Assembly: GCA_938008925.1 (NCBI GenBank)
Contig: CALLIQ010000427.1
Coordinates: forward strand, 1 to 13,385
Length of the DNA: 13,385 nucleotides
Direction of reading: 5' to 3'
From: an uncultured Acidimicrobiales bacterium
GTDB taxonomy: Bacteria > Actinomycetota > Acidimicrobiia > Acidimicrobiales > SZUA-35
Of the stretch, positions 6,887 through 13,385 are shown piece by piece. Within the stretch, counting starts at the first letter, position 1. Each line of letters begins with the position of its first letter. The notes under the pieces were generated by a model, which saw only the letters and a program-made list of their open reading frames with translations, did no database searches and was not told the DNA's origin. A program made the position numbers and the translations under genes.

Positions 6887-8365
6887 GTGACCCCGATCGA
6901 TGTAGAAGTCCTGATCGTCGGCGCCGGGATCTCCGGTGTCGGTGGCGCTTACCACCTCGCAACGCAGATGCCGGACAAGTCCTTCGTCGTGCTCGAGAAC
7001 CAGGAGAGTTTCGGGGGAACGTGGCGGACCCACACCTACCCGGGTATTCGTTCCGACAGCGATCTGTTCACCTTCGGCTATCGCTTCAAGCCGTGGAAGG
7101 GCGATCCGATCGCGACCGCCGACAAGATCCTGACCTACATGGGCGAGGTCATCGACGAGAACGACCTCGATCGCTTCATTCGCTACAACACGACGATCAC
7201 GAACGCATCGTGGGCGAGCGACGACAAGCGATGGGCCATCACGGCCACGGTCGTCGACCCCGAGACCGGTTCGACCGAGACGGTCACGTATCGAACGTCG
7301 TTCCTCTGGATGTGCCAGGGCTACTACCGGCATTCCGAGGGGTACTCACCGACGTGGGACGGCATGGACGACTTCGCAGGGGAGATCATTCACCCCCAGA
7401 CCTGGCCGGACGACCTGGACTACGCAGGCAAGCGAGTGATCGTCATCGGTTCGGGGGCGACGGCGGCGACGATCGTTCCGGCGTTGGCCACTGACTGCGA
7501 ACACGTCACGATGCTGCAGCGCTCGCCCACGTACTTCTCGACCGGCCGCAACTCGAACGAGCTGGCCGAGATGCTGCGCGAGCTCGACATTCCCGACGAG
7601 TGGACCCACGAGATCGTTCGTCGCAAGGTGCTCCACGACGGTGCCCTCATCACCCGCATGTCGACCGAAGACCCCGAGATGGTCAAGACCGAGCTCGCCG
7701 CCGGGATCAAGGAGATCATGGGCGAGGACTATCAGCTCGACCCTCACTTCACCCCGAGCTATCGGCCCTGGCATCAGCGCATCGCCTTCGTGCCAGACGG
7801 CGACCTGTTCCACGCCATCAAGGACGGGAACGCTTCGGTCGTCACCGATGAGATCAGCCGTTTCGTCGAGGGTGGTATCGAGCTCGCTTCAGGGGAGGTG
7901 CTCGAGGCCGACATCATCGTCACGGCGACGGGCTTCAACCTCAACGTCCTCGGCGACATCGCGTTCGACATCGACGCCGAACCCATGAACTTCGCCGACA
8001 CCGTGACCTGGCGGGGCGTGATGTTCTCCGGCGTGCCGAACATGGCGTGGGTCTTCGGCTACTTCAGGGCGAGCTGGACGCTTCGGGCCGACATCGTGAG
8101 CGACTTCGTGTGCCGCCTGCTCGCCGACATGGACGAACACGGGCGTGACTACGTCGTACCCGTCCTGGGTGAGGCGGCCGACGAGATGTCGTTCACCTCG
8201 TGGGTTGATCCCGAGGACTTCAACCCCGGCTACATCCAGCGAGGCATCCATCTGTTGCCTCGGCAGGGCGATCGCGATCCCTGGGTGCACACGCAGAACT
8301 ATGCGCACGACAAAGAGGCGCTGCCCGCAGCCGACCTCCACGACGGGTCGCTCCAGTTCTTCTGA
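6887..8365 (+). CDS. Flavin-containing (Baeyer-Villiger type) monooxygenase, EtaA-like
   Basis: This 492-residue enzyme probably inserts oxygen next to a ketone, or oxidises S or N, using FAD and NADPH. It has an N-terminal FAD Rossmann motif (VGAGISG, 11-17), the Baeyer-Villiger fingerprint FAGEIIHPQTWP (163-174, FxGxxxHxxxWP) and a second dinucleotide motif GSGATA (188-193). From memory its whole length follows mycobacterial EtaA, with shared blocks such as YPGIRSDSD, HPQxWPxDLDY, MLQRSPTY, VPxGDLFxAI and ASWTLxADxVSxFVCRLL, and a similar total length. That enzyme accepts ketones and activates ethionamide; the natural substrate here is unknown. GTG 6887 gives an N-terminus matching the family. 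The crotonase begins 100 bases downstream with its own promoter-like sequence. The stop lies in a degenerate repeat. Confidence 0.93.
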   Translation: MTPIDVEVLIVGAGISGVGGAYHLATQMPDKSFVVLENQESFGGTWRTHTYPGIRSDSDLFTFGYRFKPWKGDPIATADKILTYMGEVIDENDLDRFIRYNTTITNASWASDDKRWAITATVVDPETGSTETVTYRTSFLWMCQGYYRHSEGYSPTWDGMDDFAGEIIHPQTWPDDLDYAGKRVIVIGSGATAATIVPALATDCEHVTMLQRSPTYFSTGRNSNELAEMLRELDIPDEWTHEIVRRKVLHDGALITRMSTEDPEMVKTELAAGIKEIMGEDYQLDPHFTPSYRPWHQRIAFVPDGDLFHAIKDGNASVVTDEISRFVEGGIELASGEVLEADIIVTATGFNLNVLGDIAFDIDAEPMNFADTVTWRGVMFSGVPNMAWVFGYFRASWTLRADIVSDFVCRLLADMDEHGRDYVVPVLGEAADEMSFTSWVDPEDFNPGYIQRGIHLLPRQGDRDPWVHTQNYAHDKEALPAADLHDGSLQFF

Positions 8366-8405
8366 TCGCGTTCCGACTTCTCGTTCTGGTCGCGCTCTGA
8401 TCGCC
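8360..8405 (+). repeat. Degenerate direct repeat across the EtaA-like gene stop codon
   Basis: ttctgatcgcgttc (8360-8373) recurs as ttctggtcgcgctc (8384-8397, two mismatches, 24-bp offset) and in part as ctctgatcgcc (8395-8405). The gene's TGA (8363-8365) is in the first copy. It is less regular than the other arrays here and may be an older duplication. The rest of the 100-base gap holds only the crotonase promoter. Confidence 0.55.
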
Positions 8406-8429
8406 TGTCGATCGTGAGCGGGAGCGGGC

Positions 8430-8459
8430 ATGACAGCGTGACCCGTCGCCGCGTAGGGT
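8430..8459 (+). promoter_or_regulatory. Leaderless promoter of the crotonase gene
   Basis: ATGACA (8430-8435) matches TTGACA at 5 of 6 positions. An 18-bp spacer leads to TAGGGT (8454-8459), which fits TAnnnT and ends six bases before GTG 8466. Transcription from the normal distance would begin at the start codon. No Shine-Dalgarno sequence is present. It is the best sigma-70-like promoter in the window. Confidence 0.65.
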
Positions 8460-8465
8460 CGGCGC

Positions 8466-9368
8466 GTGACCGCTGACGAGCCAGTCCTGTACGAAGAGCG
8501 CGACGATCTGGCGATCATCACGCTGAACCGTCCCGAGAAGATGAACACCCTCACCGATGCGGTGATCCAGGGCGTGGCCGACTCGATCGACCTGGCGACG
8601 AAGTCGCCCGATGTCGCCGCGATCATCATCCGCGGTGCGGGTGGAACGCTCACGGCTGGGTACGACCTCACGGGTGCGAGCGACTTCTCCGACGCCGACC
8701 CGCCACCTCGCTGGTCGACGCCGTACGGGGCGAAGGGACCTGCGCCCCGAGAGGGCGCTTGGGACCCCGTGCGTGATTACCAGTTCATGGGCAACAACGT
8801 CCGCCGGTTCATGAAGATCTGGGAGTGCCCCAAACCCGTGATCGGCGAGATCACCGGTTGGGCGATCGGGGGCGCCACCGACATGATCCTGTGCGCCGAT
8901 CTGCTCTACATGGCCAGCGATGCGCACATCGGTTACGCACCGAGCCGGCTCTACGGCACCCCGACGACGATGATGTGGGTGTACCGCCTTGGTCTCGAGC
9001 ACGCGAAGCAGTACCTGCTCACGGGCCGCGCCATCGATGCAGCCGAGGCGCATCGGATCGGTCTCGTGTCGCAAGTGTTCGACCCCGCCGAACTGTCCGA
9101 AGCAGCCGAAGCCGAGGCTCGCCGGTTCGCATCGATCCCGGCGAACCAGCTCGCGCTCAACAAGCTCCTCATCAATCAGGCCTTCGAGAACATGGGTCTG
9201 CGAACCAGCCAGATGCTCGGCACGTTCTTCGACGGCGTCACCCGCCACACCGAAGAGGCGTATCGGTGGGTCGAGGAGTTCGACGAGAAGGGATTCCGAC
9301 AGGTGATCCGCGAGCGCGACGATCCGTGGGAGGACTACGGCTCTCGGCCGCGTCCCGACGGGGCCTGA
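8466..9368 (+). CDS. Crotonase / enoyl-CoA hydratase-isomerase family protein
   Basis: This 300-residue enzyme should act on an acyl-CoA thioester. Family features are LNRPEKMNTLT (20-30), the first oxyanion-hole segment RGAGGTLTAGYDL (56-68) and the second GWAIGGATDMILCADL (131-146). The two catalytic glutamates of classical hydratases (Glu144 and Glu164 of the rat enzyme) are not conserved: the first position is Asp139, and the second falls in IGYAPSRLYG, which has no acidic residue. It may therefore be an isomerase, hydrolase, lyase or other crotonase rather than a beta-oxidation hydratase. An insertion rich in Pro and Asp (about 73-100) separates the two segments. GTG 8466 is supported by the promoter six bases upstream. 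It faces the convergent dioxygenase gene, and its stop is duplicated by an 18-bp repeat. Confidence 0.92.
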   Translation: MTADEPVLYEERDDLAIITLNRPEKMNTLTDAVIQGVADSIDLATKSPDVAAIIIRGAGGTLTAGYDLTGASDFSDADPPPRWSTPYGAKGPAPREGAWDPVRDYQFMGNNVRRFMKIWECPKPVIGEITGWAIGGATDMILCADLLYMASDAHIGYAPSRLYGTPTTMMWVYRLGLEHAKQYLLTGRAIDAAEAHRIGLVSQVFDPAELSEAAEAEARRFASIPANQLALNKLLINQAFENMGLRTSQMLGTFFDGVTRHTEEAYRWVEEFDEKGFRQVIRERDDPWEDYGSRPRPDGA

Positions 9369-9389
9369 CTCCCCGACGGGGCCTGACTC
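9354..9389 (+). repeat. Perfect 18-bp tandem duplication across the crotonase stop, with hairpin
   Basis: cccgacggggcctgactc occurs twice without mismatch (9354-9371, 9372-9389). The TGA at 9366-9368 lies in the first copy and is repeated in frame at 9384-9386, so readthrough would add five residues and stop. The junction contains CCCC-GAC-GGGG (9371-9381), a GC hairpin between two convergent genes. Without a T-run it is only a weak terminator candidate for either strand. Confidence 0.9.
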
Positions 9390-9406
9390 GAAGAACCCTG
9401 GCCGGT

Positions 9407-10276
9407 TCAGCGGTGGTTGAGCGCGGCCTCGGTCGCGGGCTCGCCGGCGATCCGTGTGTGCCACATGCGTCGGGGCTGGGTGAAGTCGAACGGCGTCGCC
9501 CGATGCATCAGACGACGGTTGTCCCACACGACCGCGTCACCGACAGCCCATTGATGGTGGTGCACACGAGGGTCGACGCAGGCGGCGTCGTTGAGTCCGT
9601 CGATCAACGCCGTCGACTCATCGGGGTCCATGCCGACGATGTTGTGGGCGTGGCGGCCGATCAAGAGGTTCGGACGACCGGTCTCCGGATGGACCTTGAT
9701 CATCGGGCGTAGCGACACGTCTTTGTCGTGGTAGCCGTAGTTGTCGTATCCACCGTCGGCGTTCTCCTTCGGCAGGAGGTTCACCCGCTCCATGCTGTAG
9801 TAGAGCGAGTGGTGAGCGTTCAGCTCGGCGAGGCGAGCGGTGGTGTCGTCATCGAGTTCGTCGTAGGCCGCAGCCATGTCGGCCCAACCCGTCGCGGAAC
9901 CGCCTTCTGGAACGATCTCGGCCGTGAAGACGGCGCCCTTGGCCTGGATCGGCATGTAGGTGGAGTCGTGATGCCAGCCCTCGTTCCCACGAATCGACTT
10001 CACGAGCTCACCGGTCTGATCGGACTCGATCGAGCCGTCCTTGCGGATGTTGGTGATCGGCATGGCTTCGAACTCGAGATCCCCGAACCGGCGGGCGAAG
10101 GCGTTCTGCTCGTCTTTGGTCAGGAACTGTTCGGGAAAGACGAGGAGCCCGTACTCCAGCCATGAGGCGTAGAGCGCGTTGAACGCTGCATCGTCGATCG
10201 CTCGGAGCTCGATGCCGGTGACGGTCGCCCCGAAGGTGCAGCCGTCGAGTGGTGCCAGGTCGAAGTGTTCCCCCAT
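9407..10276 (-). CDS. TauD/TfdA-family Fe(II)/2-oxoglutarate dioxygenase
   Basis: This 289-residue soluble enzyme couples decarboxylation of 2-oxoglutarate to hydroxylation of a substrate, as in taurine or phenoxyacetate cleavage. The iron triad is visible: HxD at His102/Asp104 (EGWHHDSTY) and the distal His258 in RRLMHRATPFD. Arg269/270 and Arg275 (QPRRMWHTRI) are positioned to bind the 2-oxoglutarate carboxylate. The length is typical of the family. ATG 10276 is preferred over the upstream in-frame start at 10312 because family similarity begins there and a -10 element ends seven bases before it. The gene diverges from the lipoprotein gene and converges on the crotonase. Taurine would be consistent with a sulfur or amine theme, but sequence alone does not fix the substrate. 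Confidence 0.93.
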   Translation of the reverse strand: MGEHFDLAPLDGCTFGATVTGIELRAIDDAAFNALYASWLEYGLLVFPEQFLTKDEQNAFARRFGDLEFEAMPITNIRKDGSIESDQTGELVKSIRGNEGWHHDSTYMPIQAKGAVFTAEIVPEGGSATGWADMAAAYDELDDDTTARLAELNAHHSLYYSMERVNLLPKENADGGYDNYGYHDKDVSLRPMIKVHPETGRPNLLIGRHAHNIVGMDPDESTALIDGLNDAACVDPRVHHHQWAVGDAVVWDNRRLMHRATPFDFTQPRRMWHTRIAGEPATEAALNHR

Positions 10277-10283
10277 GGCGGCG

Positions 10284-10312
10284 ACGCTACGTGAGGCGCT
10301 TGCGGCGGGCAA
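10284..10312 (-). promoter_or_regulatory. Leaderless promoter of the TauD-like gene
   Basis: On the minus strand TTGCCC (10307-10312), a 17-bp spacer and TAGCGT (10284-10289, TAnnnT) are followed by seven bases and ATG 10276. The placement supports that start and a message with essentially no leader. Confidence 0.6.
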
Positions 10313-10332
10313 GCGAGGGAGTCCCTGCTCGA

Positions 10333-10361
10333 TTGCGCTCGGATGTTCGGGATGCCACCCT
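10333..10361 (+). promoter_or_regulatory. Putative leaderless promoter of the lipoprotein gene
   Basis: TTGCGC (10333-10338), a 17-bp spacer and CACCCT (10356-10361), then seven bases to ATG 10369. It is back to back with the TauD promoter in the 92-base divergent gap, so one regulator could act on both. Confidence 0.45.
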
Positions 10362-10368
10362 GTCGAAG

Positions 10369-11187
10369 ATGACTCGTCGTCCGCTTCGGATTCGTCTCAC
10401 CACCGCATGCACTGCGCTCTGTCTGACGGTCGCGCTCGCTGGCTGCGGTGGCGGGAGCGAACCGGCGGAGCAGGCCGACGTCGAGGAGACGTTGGTGTCC
10501 GGCGCCCCAGAGGAGGCAACGACCCTCACGACCGCGGAAGCGACGACGACGGAAGCGCCCACGACGACGCAAGCCCCGACCACCGAGGCCCCGACGACCG
10601 AGGCCCCGACCACCGAGCCGCTCACCACGGAGTTGGCCGCCACGGACTTCACCGGCCCGTTGGTCTCGCCGTCGGTCGCCGCCTTCCTGAGCGACCGAGC
10701 GTTCCTGAATCAGCTCCTGACCGACGGCGATCCCAACATCGAGTTGCTGACGATCGAAGAATCGATGTTCGAGACCGAGCCGCTCGGCGACGGACGCCTC
10801 GCCGTCGGTGCGTTCGCCACGGAGGCAGGATTCATGGGCTTCGTGACCGATGAGGCGACGGGTGCCGTGCTGAACGTTGTACTGGTTGTCGACACCGACG
10901 GCGAGACGGCGGCCGAGCTGTTCCTCACGACGTTCGGCGTCGCCGGCGAGGTCGGCCCGACCTTCGACACCTTGACCGAGGCCTATGCGGCCACGGTCAG
11001 TGACGGCGTCATCGACAACCCTCGCTATGTCGTCTCCGGTACGAACGATTTCGTCATCCGTCTCGCCGAGGGTGCGCAGTCCGACGACGAACTCGTCGTC
11101 GTTGTGATCTCCCCAGCGACGGACGAGGCGACGGCTCTCGCCCAGTATCGAGACATCGAGGTCGACGCGCTCTCGTCACTCGCCTGA
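10369..11187 (+). CDS. Secreted lipoprotein of unknown function with Thr-rich linker
   Basis: This 272-residue protein begins with a typical lipoprotein signal: basic MTRRPLRIR, a hydrophobic stretch (10-24) and the lipobox LAGC (23-26), so Cys26 would be lipidated and the protein anchored on the outer face of the membrane. A negatively charged Thr/Ala/Pro-rich linker (about 40-92, with repeated TTEAP) holds the C-terminal domain away from the surface. The domain (about 93-272) is acidic and seems to alternate short strands and helices (for example AVGAFATEAGFMGFVTDE and LNVVLVVDTDG); I recognise no family or catalytic motif. ATG 10369 is chosen because it places the signal peptide at the N-terminus. 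The gene converges on the CoA-transferase with a 27-base gap that shows no clear terminator. Confidence 0.88.
   Translation: MTRRPLRIRLTTACTALCLTVALAGCGGGSEPAEQADVEETLVSGAPEEATTLTTAEATTTEAPTTTQAPTTEAPTTEAPTTEPLTTELAATDFTGPLVSPSVAAFLSDRAFLNQLLTDGDPNIELLTIEESMFETEPLGDGRLAVGAFATEAGFMGFVTDEATGAVLNVVLVVDTDGETAAELFLTTFGVAGEVGPTFDTLTEAYAATVSDGVIDNPRYVVSGTNDFVIRLAEGAQSDDELVVVVISPATDEATALAQYRDIEVDALSSLA
10543..10620 (+). repeat. TTEAP-type repeat encoding the lipoprotein linker
   Basis: Residues 59-84 are built from TTxAP units (TTTEAP, TTTQAP, TTEAP, TTEAP, TTEP), encoded by near-identical 15-18 bp runs rich in acc/acg codons. Such linkers are common in actinobacterial surface proteins and could vary in length by slippage. 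Confidence 0.85.
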
Positions 11188-11214
11188 GCGATCGGTCCAT
11201 CGACGGGTGAACGG

Positions 11215-12405
11215 TCAGAGCTCTGCGATCTGGTCGTCCGACCATCCGAGCTCGCCGAAGATCTCTGCGTTGTGCTGACCGACCCTGGGGGCGTGGCGCT
11301 GGATGCCGCCCTGCGCTGACTCGAATCTCACGGGATCGCGCACGACTCGATACGGCCCCTCGGTGGGGTGCTCGTCGACGGCGATGAGATCGACTGCGGC
11401 GAAGTGCGGGTCTTCGTCGACGTGTTCGAGATCGACGACCGGCACGCAAGGAATCGACAGCGCCCCACACAACTCCATCCACTCGTCTGTGGTCTTCGAC
11501 GCAGCGAACTGGTCGACCAGTGCGTAGAGCTCATCGACGTGCACGATGCGGGCGTTCACGTCGGCGAAGCGGGGGTCGGTGGCGAGGTCGGGGCGATCGA
11601 CGGCGGTGAAGAAGTCTCGGTAGTTCTTGTCGGAGTACGGAAGCAGGCAGATGTAGCCGTCGGCGGTTCGGCGAGGCTTGCGATTCGGCGTCCGCATTCG
11701 CTCGTAGCTGAACGGAGGTTCCTTTGGCTCGAACGTGTGGCCGTTCAAGTGTTCGACGAGGTTGAACGAGGCCAGCGACTCGGCCATCGGCACCTCGATC
11801 ACGTCGCCTTCGCCCGTGGTGGCGCGCTTGAACAGGGCGGCGGTGATGGCGTAGGTGATGTGCAACGCCGTGATCTTGTCGCCGAGGATCGAGGGAAAGA
11901 AGGCCGGTTCGTCGCCGAACCAGGAGAACATCGACGCCATACCCGACGCCGCTTGGATCACGTCGTCATACGCCGCTCGCCCGGCGTAGGGGCCATCGCT
12001 GCCGAATCCGACGGCGCCGCAATAGATGAGGTCTGGACGCACGGCCCGGAGATCGTCCGGAGTGAGATCGAGCCGTTCGAGTGCGGCGGTGCGCATGTTG
12101 GTCACGAACACGTCGGAGCTGGCCACGAGGTCGAGCATCGCTCGGTGTCCAGCCTCGCTCTTGAGATCGAGCTGCACGCTGCGCTTGTTGCGGTTCAGGT
12201 TGAGCGTGAACCCGCTCATGCCGGGTGAACGCTTCGGGTCGAAGTCCCGCATGAAGTCGTACTCGGCCGCCTCGATGCGGATCACGTCGGCGCCGAGATC
12301 ACCGAGGATTCGGGTGGCCATGGGGCCCATCACGACCGTGGTGAGGTCGGCGATGCGGACACCGGCGAGTGGGCCGGCGGGGGTCTCGGTGCTCATGGCG
12401 GTCAT
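11215..12405 (-). CDS. Family III CoA-transferase (CaiB/BaiF)
   Basis: This 396-residue enzyme should move CoA between carboxylic acids or be a related acyl-CoA racemase. Family motifs are LAGVRIADLTTVVMGPMATRI-like sequence at 13-33, DLGADVIRIE (36-45), NRNKRSVQLDL (71-81) and the nucleophile region GPYAGRAAYDDVIQAASG (138-154), where Asp147 is the expected thioester-forming residue. ATG 12405 is chosen because it overlaps the stop of the polyphosphate polymerase gene as ATGA, the usual sign of translational coupling. A second ATG at 12396 is possible; a longer frame to 12549 runs into the upstream gene and lacks family similarity. Full-length members usually act as interlocked dimers. CoA acceptor and donor are not predictable. 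It is the last gene of the minus-strand operon. Confidence 0.93.
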   Translation of the reverse strand: MTAMSTETPAGPLAGVRIADLTTVVMGPMATRILGDLGADVIRIEAAEYDFMRDFDPKRSPGMSGFTLNLNRNKRSVQLDLKSEAGHRAMLDLVASSDVFVTNMRTAALERLDLTPDDLRAVRPDLIYCGAVGFGSDGPYAGRAAYDDVIQAASGMASMFSWFGDEPAFFPSILGDKITALHITYAITAALFKRATTGEGDVIEVPMAESLASFNLVEHLNGHTFEPKEPPFSYERMRTPNRKPRRTADGYICLLPYSDKNYRDFFTAVDRPDLATDPRFADVNARIVHVDELYALVDQFAASKTTDEWMELCGALSIPCVPVVDLEHVDEDPHFAAVDLIAVDEHPTEGPYRVVRDPVRFESAQGGIQRHAPRVGQHNAEIFGELGWSDDQIAEL

Positions 12406-13256
12406 GCTCGCACGCCGGGGGCCTGTCGGTCGAAGTGATCTCTGAGGACTCGTGCCCACTTGTGAGCGCCGAGCGACGGGTCGAACAACGCCATGCCGAT
12501 GGCGTACTTGGAGATCGTGTCCGGCCGGGCTCCCTTGCGCCACAACCAACGATCGATCGAGCTCGGCGCCCCGGGGGACTTCGTCTCGATCACGGCGAAT
12601 CCCTCGAGCGTGTGGATCACGTGGTCCTCACGTTCACCCACCGGTCCCGGGATCGCTTCGAAGCTGAGTCGATGGTCGATCGTGGTGCGTTGGGAAGCCG
12701 AAGGGTGAACGAGCGTGGTGCGCCGATACGACGTGGTCACCGTCGGTTCGAGCCGGGCGACGATGCCGCGTCCATCGAGCCCGATCGCAGTGAGCTGGTG
12801 CTCGACGAACGCCGTGCCATCGCCACGCAACGCGTCGTGTCGAGCCGTATCGGGAGCAAGGTCCAGCCTGGCCTTCACCGTGCTCGCCCGAGGACCGCGC
12901 GTCTTCACCTCGAGACGAAGCGTCGCATCGTCTTCATAGGTCCGTGTCCGAACCTTGAATCGTCGTCTCCGACCACCGGCGGCGTCGCGATAGCTCCGAC
13001 GGTCGGGGGTGTCCCAGTACTGCGACGTGTAGCGGAAGACCCGCTGCCCGGCGATCTCGAGCGCGACGAGTTCGTCGTGGTTCGCGTCGATGAGACGGGA
13101 GACGAGGCTCACCGGCACCACGTACTTCCGATCGGTCCGAGCCTGGAGCCGAGCGCGGTCGTCGACGTCGTCGAGTCCGGTCGCCGGAAGCTCTTCGACC
13201 GAGGACAGGAGCGCTTCGACGGGATCGTCGCCAGCGCCGATCACCCTGTCGCTCAC
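12402..13256 (-). CDS. VTC-domain polyphosphate polymerase protein
   Basis: This 284-residue protein belongs to the VTC part of the triphosphate-tunnel (CYTH-like) superfamily, whose yeast member Vtc4 makes polyphosphate from ATP. The tunnel pattern is visible in order: RTDRKYVVP (40-48, Lys44), YWDTPDRRSYRD (80-91), FKVRTRTY (100-107, Lys101/Arg103/Arg105), LEVKTRGP (115-122, Glu116/Lys118), SYRRT (176-180), TIDHRLSF (192-199), VIETKS (222-227, Glu224 as metal ligand) and SKYAIGMAL (249-257, Lys250). No membrane segment is seen, so it is probably cytosolic and may work with a membrane partner. GTG 13256 overlaps the stop of the preceding gene as GTGA, and its own stop overlaps the CoA-transferase start. 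Bacterial VTC proteins are often beside DUF4956 membrane proteins, consistent with the fragment upstream. Confidence 0.9.
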   Translation of the reverse strand: MSDRVIGAGDDPVEALLSSVEELPATGLDDVDDRARLQARTDRKYVVPVSLVSRLIDANHDELVALEIAGQRVFRYTSQYWDTPDRRSYRDAAGGRRRRFKVRTRTYEDDATLRLEVKTRGPRASTVKARLDLAPDTARHDALRGDGTAFVEHQLTAIGLDGRGIVARLEPTVTTSYRRTTLVHPSASQRTTIDHRLSFEAIPGPVGEREDHVIHTLEGFAVIETKSPGAPSSIDRWLWRKGARPDTISKYAIGMALFDPSLGAHKWARVLRDHFDRQAPGVRA

Positions 13257-13385
13257 TGCGCCGATCGGCGGAAGCGCACATCGACGAGTGTCGTGTCGTT
13301 CACGAGGTCGACGCGTTTTACGGCGAGATTCGTCACGCTGCCGTCGAGCATGTCCTCGAGGTGCGTGGTCAACAGCGCTTCGTCG
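13253..13385 (-). CDS. C-terminal fragment of a gene cut by the window edge, possibly DUF4956
   Basis: The last 43 codons of a minus-strand gene enter from the right edge and end at TGA 13253-13255, which overlaps the next start as GTGA. About 84 percent of third codon positions are G or C, as expected of a real gene. The tail (LAVKRVDLVNDTTLVDVRFR, residues 20-39 of the fragment) looks like a final beta-hairpin and resembles, from memory, the end of DUF4956 membrane proteins that accompany VTC polymerases. The operon position and overlap make it very likely to be coding; the family call rests on a short stretch and on context. Confidence 0.7.
   Translation of the reverse strand, partial: DEALLTTHLEDMLDGSVTNLAVKRVDLVNDTTLVDVRFRRSAQ

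Noticed and set aside
8220..9527. A 435-codon minus-strand frame opposite the crotonase
   Set aside because: It covers parts of three clear genes, has no domain, and is explained by codon bias of the crotonase on the other strand.
12406..12549. An extended N-terminus of the CoA-transferase
   Set aside because: It lies entirely inside the polyphosphate polymerase gene and lacks CoA-transferase similarity; the ATGA overlap marks the natural start at 12405.
1..13385. A mobile element, phage defence or toxin-antitoxin island
   Set aside because: No transposase, integrase, nuclease, methylase or small paired toxin genes, no terminal inverted repeats, and gene composition is uniform; the genes are metabolic and signalling.

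Overview
The window looks like chromosomal DNA of a high-GC actinobacterium. The gene content (an EtaA-like flavin monooxygenase, a crotonase, a CaiB/BaiF CoA-transferase and a Thr-rich lipoprotein), GTG starts and apparently leaderless promoters would fit an Acidimicrobiia (Ilumatobacter-like) genome. That placement is inference; there is no rRNA or marker gene here. I see no tRNA, rRNA, CRISPR, insertion sequence, integrase or phage gene.

Layout. (1) 85-4556, plus strand: aldehyde dehydrogenase of the hydroxymuconic-semialdehyde type, class III PLP aminotransferase, RidA-family imine deaminase and group A flavin monooxygenase. These four could handle an amine or amino-aromatic compound: ring or carbon hydroxylation, transamination, hydrolysis of reactive enamine/imine, and oxidation of the aldehyde to an acid. 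(2) 4528-6840, minus strand: a membrane-anchored PAS-GGDEF-EAL cyclic-di-GMP protein that converges on, and overlaps, the monooxygenase. (3) 6887-9368, plus strand: an EtaA-like Baeyer-Villiger monooxygenase and a crotonase with non-canonical catalytic positions, each with its own promoter-like sequence. (4) 9407-10276, minus strand: a TauD/TfdA-type Fe(II)/2-oxoglutarate dioxygenase, divergent from (5) 10369-11187, plus strand: a secreted lipoprotein of unknown function with a Thr-rich linker. (6) 11215-13385, minus strand: a tightly packed operon of a partial gene (tail only, possibly DUF4956), a VTC-type polyphosphate polymerase domain protein and a family III CoA-transferase, joined by GTGA and ATGA four-base overlaps.

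Two signals run across the window and are not explained by gene identity. First, short tandem repeats sit across the stop codons of four plus-strand genes (1522-1589, 4545-4634, 8360-8405, 9354-9389). One of them also encodes a pentapeptide-repeat tail on the opposite-strand c-di-GMP protein. Second, five genes have a TTG-type -35, a 16-18 bp spacer and an xAxxxT -10 ending 6-7 bases before the start codon, the arrangement expected of leaderless transcripts. I found no convincing wholly new system. The repeats and the polyphosphate-polymerase/CoA-transferase coupling are the items most worth following up.
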